A DNA stretch of 36,502 nucleotides. Origin: an uncultured beta proteobacterium. GTDB taxonomy: Bacteria > Pseudomonadota > Gammaproteobacteria > Burkholderiales > SG8-39. Location of the stretch: positions 1 through 36,502 of the forward strand of contig CAIOLO010000101.1 in NCBI GenBank assembly GCA_903859155.1, read 5' to 3'. Positions 25,042 through 35,469 of the stretch are shown here, piece by piece (position 1 is the first letter of the stretch; each line of letters starts with the position of its first letter). The notes beneath the pieces are model-generated. The model ran no database searches. It saw only the letters and a program-made list of their open reading frames with translations, and was not told the origin of the DNA. The position numbers were made by a program, and so were the translations under genes.

Positions 25042-25959
25042 TTGAATACGCCCACCAGGTCCGCCTGGGGATCCGCCTATCCGCTGCTGACACTGACCGC
25101 CTTTTTCTGGTCGATCAACTTTGTCCTCGGGCGCGGCATCCAGGGGCAGCTGCCGCCGATCACCATGGCATTCTGGCGCTGGACCATCGCTTTTTTCGTC
25201 GTGCTGCCGTTTGCCTTCGCGTCGTTGCGGCGGCAGCGATCGATCATCGCGCGAGACTGGAAAATGCTGCTCCTGCTGGGCGTCTTGGGCGCGGGCAGTT
25301 TCAATACGCTGGTCTACATCGGCCTGGGCTCCACCACGGCAACCAATGCGTTGTTGCTCAATTCATCCATCCCGGTCCTGATTGCCGGCATCGGATGGCT
25401 GTTCATGGCGCAGCGGGTCAGCCTGCGCCAGGCTTCCGGGATCGCGGTCTCGTTGTGCGGTGTTGCAACGGTCATTTTCCACGGCGAAGCGTCGCAGCTG
25501 TTTGCATTGCGTATCAACGAGGGGGATATCTGGGTGTTCGCCGCAATGATCGTCTGGGCCGCATACACCCTGCTGCTCAAGCACCGCCCGGCGGGGCTGG
25601 AGCCGTTGGCGTTTCTTGCCGTTACCGTGCTGGTAGGCACGATTGCCAATCTGCCATTCTTCCTGGCGGAACTGGCAGGCGGCGCACAGGCAAAGTGGAC
25701 CTTCGCAAGCTTGAGCGCCATCGCCTATTTCAGTGTTTTCCCGTCTGTTCTCGCCTACCTGTTCTGGAATCGTGCGGTCGCGGAAGTGGGGCCGACTCGT
25801 TCCGGCCTGTTTATCCATCTCATGCCGGTATTCGGCACGCTCCTCGCGATCCTTTTCCTTGGCGAGTCCTTTCATTCCTATCATGCCGCCGGATTCGCAC
25901 TTATCCTTGCCGGCATTGTGATTGGGAGCCTCGCCGGGAAAGACCCGGCCCGGCAATAG
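25042..25959 (+). CDS. EamA/DMT-family transporter
   Basis: A 305-residue inner-membrane protein with ten predicted helices in two EamA repeats (first around 13-140, second around 155-297). The ends of the repeats show NSSIPVLIAGIGWLFMAQRVS and LMPVFGTLLAILFLGESFHSYHAAG, the typical P-x(n)-GE signature of drug/metabolite exporters. The best start is TTG 25042, with no ribosome site visible, so the start is uncertain. Position after the hydrolase and dehydrogenase genes suggests it could export or import a compound of that pathway, but this is inference. Confidence 0.85.
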   Translation: MNTPTRSAWGSAYPLLTLTAFFWSINFVLGRGIQGQLPPITMAFWRWTIAFFVVLPFAFASLRRQRSIIARDWKMLLLLGVLGAGSFNTLVYIGLGSTTATNALLLNSSIPVLIAGIGWLFMAQRVSLRQASGIAVSLCGVATVIFHGEASQLFALRINEGDIWVFAAMIVWAAYTLLLKHRPAGLEPLAFLAVTVLVGTIANLPFFLAELAGGAQAKWTFASLSAIAYFSVFPSVLAYLFWNRAVAEVGPTRSGLFIHLMPVFGTLLAILFLGESFHSYHAAGFALILAGIVIGSLAGKDPARQ

Positions 25960-26017
25960 GCGCCCATCTCCGGCACGTTTTGCTTCACAATAATCGGCAT
26001 TCCATGGAGCCAAAAAA

Positions 26018-27067
26018 ATGAACGAGGTGGTGACCCCCTTTCGCCTGACTTCCCTGGCGCACGGCGGCGGTTGCGGCTGCAAGATCGCCCCCGGTGTGCT
26101 CACCGAGATACTGAAAGCCTCGCCGCTGCGCACGCTGCCCGCTGCCCTGCTCTCGGGCAGCGAAAACAACGAGGATGCGGCGGTCTACCGGTTGAACGAT
26201 CACCAGGCGATCGTGGCCACCACCGATTTTTTCATGCCCATCGTGGATGATCCCTTTGACTTTGGGCGCATCGCCGCCACCAACGCGATATCCGACGTCT
26301 ATGCCATGGGCGGTCAGCCGCTGTTTGCCCTCGCCTTGCTGGGTATGCCGATCAACAAGCTGCCTGTGGAGGTCATTCAACGCATCTGCGCCGGCGGCGA
26401 GTCGGTTTGTGCTGCAGCCGGGATCCCGATTGCTGGAGGACACTCCATAGATACGGTGGAGCCCATCTACGGCCTGGTGGTACTCGGACTGGTCCATCCC
26501 GACAAGATCAAGCGCAACAGCGGCGCCAAGGCAGGCGACAGCCTGATCCTCGGAAAACCGCTTGGCGTAGGCATATTGAGCGCCGCGCTGAAGCAGGAAA
26601 AGCTTTCCGATGAAGGTTATCGCCAGATGCTTGCCTGCACCACGCAACTGAACAAACCCGGCATAGAACTGGCCGAGATGCCTGGCGTTCACGCACTCAC
26701 CGACGTCACCGGCTTCGGCCTTGCCGGCCATCTGCTGGAGTTGTGCCGCGGCGCCAAACTCCACGCCCGATTGCAGTGGAATGACATACCGATAATGCCC
26801 CTGGCGGCAGATCATGTCAGGGCCGGCGTGTTTACCGGCGCCTCGACGCGCAACTGGGCCGGGTATGGAGGCGAAGTCCGGCTTGCCGGGGATATGCAGG
26901 AATGGCAACGGCACCTGCTCACCGATCCTCAGACCAGCGGCGGCCTGTTGGTGGCCTGCTCGCCCGAAAGCGAATCCCAGGTGCTGGCGTTATTTGCACG
27001 CCAGGGATTCGCCGATGCGCGCAGAATCGGCGTGTTCTCTGAGGGTGCCGGCCTGTCGGTAGTGTAA
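26018..27067 (+). CDS. selD: Selenide, water dikinase (selenophosphate synthetase)
   Basis: A 349-residue enzyme that makes selenophosphate from selenide and ATP. The active-site Cys is C19 (the position that is Sec in some organisms) with K22 in GGGCGCKIAPGVL. The Asp-rich metal sites in ATTDFFMPIVDDPFDFGRIAATNAISDVYAMGG and the Gly-rich GGHSIDT and LTDVTGFGLAGH stretches are complete. GGAG stands 8 bases before ATG 26018. No selA, selB, tRNA-Sec or 2-selenouridine synthase is in the window; SelD can serve selenoproteins or tRNA 2-selenouridine. The next gene begins 17 bases after its stop. Confidence 0.96.
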   Translation: MNEVVTPFRLTSLAHGGGCGCKIAPGVLTEILKASPLRTLPAALLSGSENNEDAAVYRLNDHQAIVATTDFFMPIVDDPFDFGRIAATNAISDVYAMGGQPLFALALLGMPINKLPVEVIQRICAGGESVCAAAGIPIAGGHSIDTVEPIYGLVVLGLVHPDKIKRNSGAKAGDSLILGKPLGVGILSAALKQEKLSDEGYRQMLACTTQLNKPGIELAEMPGVHALTDVTGFGLAGHLLELCRGAKLHARLQWNDIPIMPLAADHVRAGVFTGASTRNWAGYGGEVRLAGDMQEWQRHLLTDPQTSGGLLVACSPESESQVLALFARQGFADARRIGVFSEGAGLSVV

Positions 27068-27084
27068 ATTTTGGATAAATCCGC

Positions 27085-27759
27085 GTGAAAATCTCGATCG
27101 TTCCCGTTACGCCTTTTCAGCAGAACTGCTCCATCCTGGTCGACGAAGCGACCGGCAAGGCCGCCGTCGTGGATCCCGGCGGCGACATCGATCGGATCCT
27201 CGATACCCTGGAGAAAACGGGCGCGGCGCTCGAGAAAATCTTTCTGACGCACGGCCATATTGACCATTGCTCGGGTTCGGCGGAGTTGCGCCAGCGCACC
27301 GGCGCACCCATCGAAGGGCCGCAGCGCGAAGACCGTTTCTGGATCGAGCAGTTGCCCGAGAGCGCCGCCGCCTACGGTTTCGGTGCGGTGGAGGCTTTCG
27401 AGCCCGACCGCTGGCTGGAAGACGGCGACACGGTGCAGTTTGGCGGTGCAACGCTGCAGGTACGCCATTGCCCGGGACATACCCCGGGCCACGTCATTTT
27501 CTTTTACGAAGCCGACCGCTTGGCACTGGTGGGCGATGTCCTCTTCGCCGGTTCGATAGGCCGCACGGATTTCCCGCGTGGCGACCACGCGACGCTGATT
27601 CGCTCGATCACCACGCGGCTCTGGCCGCTGGGAGACGACGTCAGGTTCATTTCCGGCCACGGGCCGCTGTCGACCTTTGGCCAGGAGCGCCAGACCAATC
27701 CCTACGTTTCCGACGATGCGCTGCGCCGGGCAACAGGGCGCGGCGCCCCAACCCCGTAA
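27085..27759 (+). CDS. Glyoxalase II-like metallo-beta-lactamase-fold hydrolase (YcbL type)
   Basis: A 224-residue single-domain hydrolase. Metal ligands are H56, H58, D60 and H61 in LTHGHIDHCSG, a further His in CPGHTPGHV, the bridging Asp in ALVGDVLFAGSIGRTDF and the last His in ISGHGPLS. Start NCSILVDEATGKAAVVDPGGD and length are typical of YcbL-like proteins, which lack the C-terminal substrate domain of GloB. It probably hydrolyses glutathione thioesters or similar compounds. The GTG start at 27085 (GGAT about 8 bases upstream) lies 17 bases after selD, so both are likely co-transcribed. Confidence 0.9.
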   Translation: MKISIVPVTPFQQNCSILVDEATGKAAVVDPGGDIDRILDTLEKTGAALEKIFLTHGHIDHCSGSAELRQRTGAPIEGPQREDRFWIEQLPESAAAYGFGAVEAFEPDRWLEDGDTVQFGGATLQVRHCPGHTPGHVIFFYEADRLALVGDVLFAGSIGRTDFPRGDHATLIRSITTRLWPLGDDVRFISGHGPLSTFGQERQTNPYVSDDALRRATGRGAPTP

Positions 27760-27836
27760 GTTGCTGCGCAATCTGTGTCGCGGCCGTGAGGGCGTTAAAC
27801 TGTGCGCTTTCCGGCCAGACCACACATATTCATAGC

Positions 27837-28493
27837 ATGCCAGCTGCAAACTTCAGACAGGAATTCATCGCGTTCTGCATTGATTGCGGCGTGCTGCGTT
27901 TCGGCGACTTCGTCACCAAATCGGGGCGCAAGACGCCGTATTTCTTCAATGCCGGGTTATTCAACACCGGCGCCCGCCTCGACCGGCTGGCAGGATTCTA
28001 TGCGAAGGCCATCATTCAATCCGGTATTGCCTACGACATGCTTTTCGGTCCGGCTTACAAGGGAATTGTCCTTGCATCCAGCGTTGCGATTGCGCTGGCA
28101 CGCGAAGGCCATGATGTGCCGTTTGCCTACAATCGCAAGGAGGCGAAGGACCACGGGGAGGGCGGCAGTATCGTGGGCGCACCGATTGGCGGTCGCGTGC
28201 TGATCGTGGACGATGTCATGACCGCGGGCACCGCGGTGCGGGAATCACTGGAAATTCTGCGTGCCGCCGGTGGAACTCCGGCGGGGGTGGCAGTTTCGCT
28301 GGACCGGATGGAACGTGGAACCGGCGAGTTGTCGGCGATCGAGGAAGTTCGCCGCAATTTCGGACTCGAGACCGCCGCCATTGCCACTCTTGACGATCTG
28401 CTGGCATTTTTACAATCGCGGGACGAGTTCCGGCAGAATGTCCAGGCGATCGGGGAATACCGGAAACTCTATGGAACTACTCATCATGCTTAG
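27837..28493 (+). CDS. pyrE: Orotate phosphoribosyltransferase
   Basis: A 218-residue enzyme of de novo pyrimidine synthesis, joining orotate to phosphoribosyl pyrophosphate. It shows the N-terminal FGDFVTKSGRKTPYFFNAGLFNTG, MLFGPAYKGIVLAS, FAYNRKEAKDHGEGG (the catalytic Lys loop), and the PRPP loop VLIVDDVMTAGTAVRE. All residues expected for the active site are present. ATG 27837 is preferred because the protein then begins with the normal short N-terminus; no clear ribosome site is visible. The following DUF4124 gene begins before its stop. Confidence 0.95.
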   Translation: MPAANFRQEFIAFCIDCGVLRFGDFVTKSGRKTPYFFNAGLFNTGARLDRLAGFYAKAIIQSGIAYDMLFGPAYKGIVLASSVAIALAREGHDVPFAYNRKEAKDHGEGGSIVGAPIGGRVLIVDDVMTAGTAVRESLEILRAAGGTPAGVAVSLDRMERGTGELSAIEEVRRNFGLETAAIATLDDLLAFLQSRDEFRQNVQAIGEYRKLYGTTHHA

Positions 28494-29112
28494 CCGAATT
28501 TTCGCAATGCTGTTTGCGCTGGTGGCCATGACTGACGTTGGCGCCCAGTCGGCACAGAAGATCTATCGCTGCGTCGACGGCAAGGGCAAGACCTACGTCA
28601 CCCAGACACCTCCGCCCGAGTGCCTTGGCAAGAGCACTCAGGAGCTTTCCTCCCAGGGCCGTGTAATCCGTGAGAATCTGGTCCTCACCCCGGAGCAGCA
28701 GGCGGCCATGGATGCCGAAAAGAAGCGCAAAGAGGAGCAGGAGCAGCAGGCGCGCGAAGAACGCCGCAAGAACGCCGCGCTGCTCAATACCTATTCGAGT
28801 GAAAAAGACCTCGAAGATGCTCGCACCCGCGCACTGAAGCAGGCCGAAGAAGCCATCAAGCAGACCGAGAAACGCATCATTGAGGCAGAAAAACGCCGCA
28901 GCGATTTCGAGCGCGAAAAGGAGTTCTACGCCAAGAAAGGCGCCCCGGCCAAGCTGCAACAGGACATCCAGAATGCCGAGATGGAACTGAAAAACCAGCA
29001 CCAGTTGCTGGATGCGAAGAAAAAGGAAATCGGCACCATTAACGCCCGCTACGACGAGGACAAGCGTCGTTACCTGGAACTCACCAAGACCGCCAAAGGC
29101 GGAAAAAAATAG
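28471..29112 (+). CDS. Exported DUF4124 coiled-coil protein
   Basis: A 213-residue protein with a signal peptide (LSRIFAMLFALVAMTDVGAQ), a DUF4124-like N-terminal motif (KIYRCVDGKGKTYVTQTPPPECLG, with two Cys that could bond), and a long charged coiled coil (about 75-205; repeated EKKRKEEQEQQAREERRKN type sequence). Likely periplasmic. The function is unknown. ATG 28471 overlaps the end of pyrE by 23 bases; ATG 28486 is an equally possible start that leaves a better signal peptide. It is convergent with gatB; no T-tract terminator is seen in the 37-base gap. Confidence 0.8.
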   Translation: MELLIMLSRIFAMLFALVAMTDVGAQSAQKIYRCVDGKGKTYVTQTPPPECLGKSTQELSSQGRVIRENLVLTPEQQAAMDAEKKRKEEQEQQAREERRKNAALLNTYSSEKDLEDARTRALKQAEEAIKQTEKRIIEAEKRRSDFEREKEFYAKKGAPAKLQQDIQNAEMELKNQHQLLDAKKKEIGTINARYDEDKRRYLELTKTAKGGKK

Positions 29113-29149
29113 ATCGCCTCGCCCGGGCTGGCCGGAGTCCGGTTGGCTG

Positions 29150-30652
29150 CTACGCGCCGAGCCTGCGTCTGAGTATCCCGTTGATGGTGGCCGGATTGCC
29201 CTTGCCTTTGGTAGCCTTCATCGCCTGACCGACCAGGGCATTGAAGGCTTTTTCCCTGCCGGCGCGGAACTCCTCTACCGATTTCGGGTTCGCCAGAAGA
29301 ACCTGGTCGATGATCGACTCGATTTCCGCGGTATCGCTCACCTGCTTCAGTCCTCGCGAGGCGATCAACTCGTCAACCATCGACTTGGAACCGCCCTGGA
29401 CGGAAAATTTCTTTGCCCTTGAGGCCTCCCAGAACTCGGCAAAAAGATCTTTGGTGGTACGGGCGCTGATATCCCCGTTGCGCAGCAGGCCAAGCATGTA
29501 GCCCAGGGTGTCATCGCTGACCGCGAACTGCCACGGCGGCAGATTGTCTGCATTACGTTTGGCCAGCACCTCGTTGATTACCCAATTGGCACACAGTTTG
29601 AAATCCGCCCGGTCGCGCGCCTCGCCGCTTGCCAGCGAAGCACCGATGACTCCTTCGAAATAATCGCCGGTTTCCCGGTCGTTCGTCAGCACGCCTGCGT
29701 CATATTCCGACAGCGCCATGGATTCCTGGAAACGTTTTTTACGCTCGCCCGGCAATTCACCGATAGCCGCGCGCACCTCGTCTATCCAGACATCGCTCAC
29801 CTCGAGCGGCAAAAGGTCGGGATCGGGAAAGTAACGGTAGTCATGCGCGTCTTCCTTGCTGCGCATCTCGCGAGTCTTGCCGCTGTCCGCGTCGAACAAC
29901 ACAGTGGCCTGGCCAATTGTTCCGCCGCCCTCGATGACATCGATCTGCCACTGAACCTCGTACTCGATTGCCTGCTGCAAAAAGCGGAAGGAATTCAGGT
30001 TCTTTATTTCGCGGCGCGTACCCAGCGGCCCGCCTGGCCGGCGCACCGAGACATTGGCGTCGCAACGGAACGAACCCTCCTGCATGTTGCCGTCGCAGAT
30101 TCCGATCCAGCGCACCAGGGCGTGCAGAGCCTTTGCATAGGCCACAGCCTCCTCGGCCGAACGCATGTCGGGCTCGGACACGATTTCCAGCAGCGGCGTA
30201 CCGGCGCGGTTAAGGTCGATGCCGGACATCCCCTGGAAATCCTCATGCAGGGATTTGCCGGCGTCCTCTTCAAGATGGGCGCGCGTCAGCCGGATAATTT
30301 TTTCGCCGCTTCGCGTGACTATGGAAACCGAACCGCCGCTCACGATGGGCAGTTCGTACTGGCTAATCTGATAGCCCTTGGGAAGGTCGGGATAAAAATA
30401 GTTCTTGCGGGCGAATACGGAACGGCGGCAGATGTTATCGGCGCGCTTGCCGTTTGCCGCAAGGCCGAAGCGGATGGCACGCTCCACCGCGCCGCGATTG
30501 ATAACCGGAAGCACGCCGGGCAGCGCGATGTCGACGCCGCATGCCTGGGTGTTGGGCGCTGCGCCGAACGCCGTGGAGGCGCCCGAAAAAATCTTCGACA
30601 CCGTCGAGAGCTGGGCGTGCGTCTCAAGCCCAATGACTGTTTCCCACTCCAT
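29150..30652 (-). CDS. gatB: Asp/Glu-tRNA(Asn/Gln) amidotransferase subunit B
   Basis: A 500-residue subunit that binds the tRNA and activates the misacylated Asp or Glu with [78 protein letters not shown] and the C-terminal YqeY-like domain (from about 350) are all in place. The start at 30652 has AGGAT about 8 bases upstream. It is the last gene of gatC-gatA-gatB, 33 bases after gatA. The organism thus appears to make Asn-tRNA and/or Gln-tRNA indirectly. Confidence 0.97.
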   Translation of the reverse strand: MEWETVIGLETHAQLSTVSKIFSGASTAFGAAPNTQACGVDIALPGVLPVINRGAVERAIRFGLAANGKRADNICRRSVFARKNYFYPDLPKGYQISQYELPIVSGGSVSIVTRSGEKIIRLTRAHLEEDAGKSLHEDFQGMSGIDLNRAGTPLLEIVSEPDMRSAEEAVAYAKALHALVRWIGICDGNMQEGSFRCDANVSVRRPGGPLGTRREIKNLNSFRFLQQAIEYEVQWQIDVIEGGGTIGQATVLFDADSGKTREMRSKEDAHDYRYFPDPDLLPLEVSDVWIDEVRAAIGELPGERKKRFQESMALSEYDAGVLTNDRETGDYFEGVIGASLASGEARDRADFKLCANWVINEVLAKRNADNLPPWQFAVSDDTLGYMLGLLRNGDISARTTKDLFAEFWEASRAKKFSVQGGSKSMVDELIASRGLKQVSDTAEIESIIDQVLLANPKSVEEFRAGREKAFNALVGQAMKATKGKGNPATINGILRRRLGA

Positions 30653-30685
30653 CAGATAGATCCTGTTTTGAACCTGCGGGTCCCG

Positions 30686-32167
30686 TCAAACCCCTGGCGC
30701 CTTCGTATGCCAGTCGGTCGCCTGCTGAAAATGACTGGCCGCACAAAGCATGCGCGCCTCGCTGTAATAATTGCCCACGACATGCAGGCCAACCGGCAAT
30801 CCGCCGCTGCCAAAACCGCAGGGTATCGACATTCCCGGCAGGCCGGCAAGGTTCGCCGGTATGGTATAGATGTCATTCAGGTACATCTGCACCGGATCGG
30901 AGGCCTTGGCGCCAAGTTTGAATGCTACGGTGGGCGAGGTCGGTCCCGCGATCAGGTCGCAGCACTTGAACGCCGCATCAAAGTCCTGCGCAATCAGGCG
31001 GCGGATACGCTGCGCCTGCAGATAGTAAGCGTCGTAGTAGCCGTGCGAGAGCACGTAGGTTCCGATCAGGATGCGCCGCTTTACTTCGGCACCGAATCCT
31101 TGAGCGCGTGTCTTGCGGTACATGTCCAGAAGATCGGCATAGTCGGGTGCGCGATAGCCATAGCGGACCCCGTCGAAGCGCGATAGATTGGAGGAGGCCT
31201 CCGCAGGCGCGATGACGTAGTAAGCAGGCACCGACAGCGGGGAGTTGGGCAGATTGATGTCCACTATCGACGCCCCCAGCTTTTCAAACTCCGCCACCGC
31301 CGCGCGCACCGCAACCTCGACCTCGGGCGCAAGACCCTCGCCGAAATGCTCTCTGGGCAAGCCTATGCGCAGCCCCTGCAAAGGGCGGTCGCTGGATCCA
31401 TCCGGCGTCCATGGTTGGCGCAGCGTGCGGGTGTAATCCTCTGCTGCCATGTCCACGCAAGTGGAATCGCGCGCATCGGCACCCGCCATTTCGCTCAACA
31501 GCAGCGCAGCGTCCTCGGCGCTGCGCGCCATGACCCCGCCCTGGTCCAGGCTCGAGGCGAACGCGATCATGCCGTAGCGCGAAACGCGTCCATAGGTGGG
31601 CTTGATCCCGGTGATGCCGGTCAGCGCCGCCGGCTGCCGAATGGACCCTCCGGTATGGGTCCCGGTCGCCGGGGGCGCACGCCGGGGGGCGACCGCCGCC
31701 GCCGACCCGCCGGAAGACCCCCCGGGTACGCAGGTCTGATCCCAGGGATTCTTTACCGGCCCGAAGTAGGAGGTCTCATTGGAAGAGCCCATCGCGAACT
31801 CGTCCATGTTGGTCTTGCCCAGGATGACGCAGCCTGCCGCGTTGAAGCGCTCGATGACATGGGCGTCATAAGGCGACACAAAATTGGCGAGCATCTTCGA
31901 ACCGCAGGTGGTGAGCCAGTCGCGCGCGCAGAAGATGTCCTTGTGCGCGATCGGGATACCGGTAAGCCGTGAGCCCTCATGGCGCGCAATGCGCTCATCG
32001 GCCGCACGCGCCTGCGCCAGGCTCTTTTCGGCATCGACGGTGACAAACGCGTTGAGAACGCCGTTCAGCTGCCCGATGCGCTCCAGAAACAGCTTGGTCA
32101 ACTCGGCGCTGGAGATCTTTCCGGCGGTGAGCGCCGCGCTCAATTCGGATACGGTGGCGTTGTGCAT
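30686..32167 (-). CDS. gatA: Asp/Glu-tRNA(Asn/Gln) amidotransferase subunit A
   Basis: A 493-residue amidase-signature enzyme that supplies ammonia from glutamine. The catalytic Lys is in PIAHKDIFC, and the Ser pair lies in [11 protein letters not shown] and [28 protein letters not shown] and [20 protein letters not shown] are canonical. Within this most conserved region several positions differ from the norm: the usual Asp of the GTDTGGS motif is His (codon 31655-31657), and the preceding helix reads [11 protein letters not shown] where Ala/Leu/Ala are normal. Each is a one- or two-base change; they may be real or sequence error. gatC is 70 bases upstream. Confidence 0.95.
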   Translation of the reverse strand: MHNATVSELSAALTAGKISSAELTKLFLERIGQLNGVLNAFVTVDAEKSLAQARAADERIARHEGSRLTGIPIAHKDIFCARDWLTTCGSKMLANFVSPYDAHVIERFNAAGCVILGKTNMDEFAMGSSNETSYFGPVKNPWDQTCVPGGSSGGSAAAVAPRRAPPATGTHTGGSIRQPAALTGITGIKPTYGRVSRYGMIAFASSLDQGGVMARSAEDAALLLSEMAGADARDSTCVDMAAEDYTRTLRQPWTPDGSSDRPLQGLRIGLPREHFGEGLAPEVEVAVRAAVAEFEKLGASIVDINLPNSPLSVPAYYVIAPAEASSNLSRFDGVRYGYRAPDYADLLDMYRKTRAQGFGAEVKRRILIGTYVLSHGYYDAYYLQAQRIRRLIAQDFDAAFKCCDLIAGPTSPTVAFKLGAKASDPVQMYLNDIYTIPANLAGLPGMSIPCGFGSGGLPVGLHVVGNYYSEARMLCAASHFQQATDWHTKAPGV

Positions 32168-32237
32168 TTAAATGTTATTTGAAATGGAACCCCGGATCGC
32201 GCGACAGGCACGATCGCCCGCAGGAAAAATCACCCGG

Positions 32238-32525
32238 TTACTCTATCACCCGGGGAACGAGATACAGGCCCCGCTCAACATGGGGGGCGACGGACTGGAA
32301 ACGCTCGCGCTGGTCGCTCTCGAGCACCTGGTCTTCGCGCAGGCGCGCGCTGGCGTCACCGGCATGCGACATGGGTGCGACTCCGCGGGTATCAGCCGCC
32401 TGGAGCTTTTCAATCAGTCCGAAGATCGCATTCAGCTGACCCTGCGCGGCGGCGATTTCCGGCTCGCTCAGCTCGATGCGGGCAAGCAAGGCGATACGCC
32501 TGACCTCATCCGGCGAAAGGGGCAT
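32238..32525 (-). CDS. gatC: Asp/Glu-tRNA(Asn/Gln) amidotransferase subunit C
   Basis: A 95-residue subunit that wraps around GatA and stabilises the complex. MPLSPDEVRRIALLARIELSE, LNAIFGLIEKLQAADTRGVAPMSH and LREDQVLESDQRERFQSVAPHVERGLYLVPRVIE are family hallmarks. It is the first gene of the gat operon and divergent from mreB; the 97-base spacer contains a perfect inverted repeat. The ribosome site is weak. Confidence 0.95.
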   Translation of the reverse strand: MPLSPDEVRRIALLARIELSEPEIAAAQGQLNAIFGLIEKLQAADTRGVAPMSHAGDASARLREDQVLESDQRERFQSVAPHVERGLYLVPRVIE

Positions 32526-32534
32526 AAATTTCGC

Positions 32535-33666
<1,132 letters not shown>

Positions 33667-33953
33667 GGAAACACTGCATAAGTGTCAAATCGAATCCATA
33701 TTGACCTGCGTTTCCCCCGGAATCGGGGGATAGGCAATGGGGCGAAAGCGTCTCTGCCCAGACCCTCCCCGGGGAATACCTTCACCGGTCCTGATTCACC
33801 AAAAACTCCGAATAAGATTCCCCGTTGCTTGCGGGGCAGACAAGGGCTCCCCGGTTTTGGAAACGCAAGAATGAGCAAGCCCGGCAAGGCCGTTTTGCAA
33901 TCCCCGGCGCCAATCGGCACCCCTGGCCCCTCTACCCTCTTTTTTCGTCCGTA
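33667..33953 (+). other. mreB-mreC spacer with several GC hairpins
   Basis: This 287-base gap is long for the usually compact mre operon. It contains hairpin CCCCCG-GAAT-CGGGGG (33714-33729) and hairpin CCCCG-TTGCTTG-CGGGG (33820-33836), plus TCCCCGGGGA in between. An open frame of 90 codons (33682-33954) is low-complexity Pro/Gly/Arg-rich and not credible as a gene. It may hold a dispersed intergenic repeat or an mRNA-processing or attenuation element; no T tract follows the hairpins. Confidence 0.5.
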
Positions 33954-34871
33954 ATGGACACCTCGCCGCCCCCGTTCTTCAATCGCGGCCCCGCCCCACT
34001 GGTACGACTGGCATTCTTCGGTCTGCTGGCAATTCTGCTGATGGTACTGGACGCCCGCTTTCGCTATGCCGAACCGCTGCGCCAGGCGCTGGTACTGGCG
34101 GCCTATCCGCTGCAGCGCGCCGCGCTGGCGCCGGCCCAGGTGGCGGAGGGCATCATCGACTACTTCACGGCCAAAGTTCAGCTCGAAAAGGAAAATGCGG
34201 CGCTGCGCGCCCGGGCCCTGCAATCGGCGAAGGATCTGGTCACGCTGGAATCCCTCACCGCGGAGAACGCGCAGCTGCGACGCCTCGCCGATGCGCGCGA
34301 GCGTCTGCCCAGAAGCTCGACGTTCGCGGAAATCCAGTATGCCGGCCGCGACGCCTTTTCGCGCAAGGTGATTGTCGATAAAGGCGCCTCCGACGGATTG
34401 CTGCCCGGACTGGCGGTCATCGACGACATCGGCGTGGTTGGCCAGGTGACGCGCGTGCACCCGATGCTTGCAGAAGTCACACTGATCACCGACAAGGACC
34501 ACGCCATCCCGGTACAGGTGGCGCGCAACGGCCTGCGTGCGGTGGCATTCGGCACCGGCGACGGCGCGACACTGGATCTGCGCTTCATCGCGGCAAACGC
34601 CGACGTGCAAAACGGGGACACGCTGGTGACCTCGGGCATTGACGGCACCTACCCCCCCGGCCTGCCGGTTGCCCGGGTATCGCGAATCGAGCGCGATGCC
34701 GCTTACGCATTTGCGAAGATTACCTGCGTACCGGCAGCCGGAACGGATCGCCACCGCCAGGTGCTGGTCTTGTCCCAAGACGTCAATCTGGCGCCGCAAC
34801 CCGCACCCGCCGCCGATGCGCCGACGAAATCGACCAAGCCGCGGCACTCAAGAACCCGCCGCGACGGCTAG
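33954..34871 (+). CDS. mreC: Rod-shape-determining protein MreC
   Basis: A 305-residue inner-membrane protein with a short cytoplasmic N-terminus (MDTSPPPFFNRGPAPL), one membrane helix (about 17-36), a coiled coil (about 65-105, KENAALRARALQSAKDLVTLESLTAENAQLRRL) and the periplasmic double beta-barrel (FAEIQYAGRDAFSRKVIVDKGASDGLLPG, GVVGQVTRVHPMLAEVTLITD, LVTSGIDGTYPPGLPVARV). It links MreB to the periplasmic elongation enzymes. The ATG at 33954 has no Shine-Dalgarno; the frame is open further upstream, but the family N-terminus fits this start. The C-terminal 20 residues are Pro/Ala/Lys-rich. Confidence 0.95.
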   Translation: MDTSPPPFFNRGPAPLVRLAFFGLLAILLMVLDARFRYAEPLRQALVLAAYPLQRAALAPAQVAEGIIDYFTAKVQLEKENAALRARALQSAKDLVTLESLTAENAQLRRLADARERLPRSSTFAEIQYAGRDAFSRKVIVDKGASDGLLPGLAVIDDIGVVGQVTRVHPMLAEVTLITDKDHAIPVQVARNGLRAVAFGTGDGATLDLRFIAANADVQNGDTLVTSGIDGTYPPGLPVARVSRIERDAAYAFAKITCVPAAGTDRHRQVLVLSQDVNLAPQPAPAADAPTKSTKPRHSRTRRDG

Positions 34872-34881
34872 CCCCCACACC

Positions 34882-35409
34882 ATGGCCTATCAGTTCGAAG
34901 ACCGTCCACAACGCATATTGCTCCCGGCAAGAGGCGGGTTCATCGCCGTGACCATACTGGTGGCGCTGGTCCTGAATCTGCTGCCCTGGCGCGATGTCAC
35001 CGGCCTGCCCGACTGGACCGCCCTGGCGCTGGTGTTCTGGTGCATACATCAACCACGCAAGATGGGTATCGGCGTCGCCTGGGCCCTCGGGATCATCATG
35101 GACGCGGCCAATGGCGCCTTGCTGGGCCAGCATGCGCTGGCCTATTCGGTGCTGACTTTTGCCTCGATCGCTTTCTCGCGCCGCATACTCTGGTTTCCGA
35201 TCTGGCCGCAGGCACTGCATGTTTTCACGCTGCTGTTTTCCTGCCAGCTGATCATGGTGCTGGTTCGCACGCTCAGCGGCGGGTCTTTTCCCGGACTGTT
35301 ATGGTTCTCCGGGAGCGTGCTGGCCGCGCTGTTGTGGCCGGTCGTCACCTTTATTTTCCTCATTCCTCAGCGCCTGCCTGAGTCGATTGATGAAACCCGC
35401 CCCCTGTAG
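34882..35409 (+). CDS. mreD: Rod-shape-determining protein MreD
   Basis: A 175-residue inner-membrane protein with about five helices (from about 16 onward: FIAVTILVALVLNLLPW, WTALALVFWCIHQP, VAWALGIIMDAANGALLG, ALHVFTLLFSCQLIMVLVRTL, GSVLAALLWPVVTFIFLIPQ). P-R-x-G-x-x-x-A-x-x-x-G-x-x-x-D in the middle is a family hallmark. It begins 10 bases after mreC and works with MreC and RodA/PBP2 in wall elongation. The frame is open further upstream, but the start at 34882 gives the usual length. Confidence 0.93.
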   Translation: MAYQFEDRPQRILLPARGGFIAVTILVALVLNLLPWRDVTGLPDWTALALVFWCIHQPRKMGIGVAWALGIIMDAANGALLGQHALAYSVLTFASIAFSRRILWFPIWPQALHVFTLLFSCQLIMVLVRTLSGGSFPGLLWFSGSVLAALLWPVVTFIFLIPQRLPESIDETRPL

Positions 35410-35469
35410 AAGCCCGCGGGTTCACGCCTGCCGCCCATTCCGCGGGAATCGCGGCGGGTGCGGCTGAGG

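Noticed and set aside
33682-33954. 90-codon open frame between mreB and mreC
   Set aside because: Low-complexity Pro/Gly/Arg composition, runs over two hairpins, no ribosome site.
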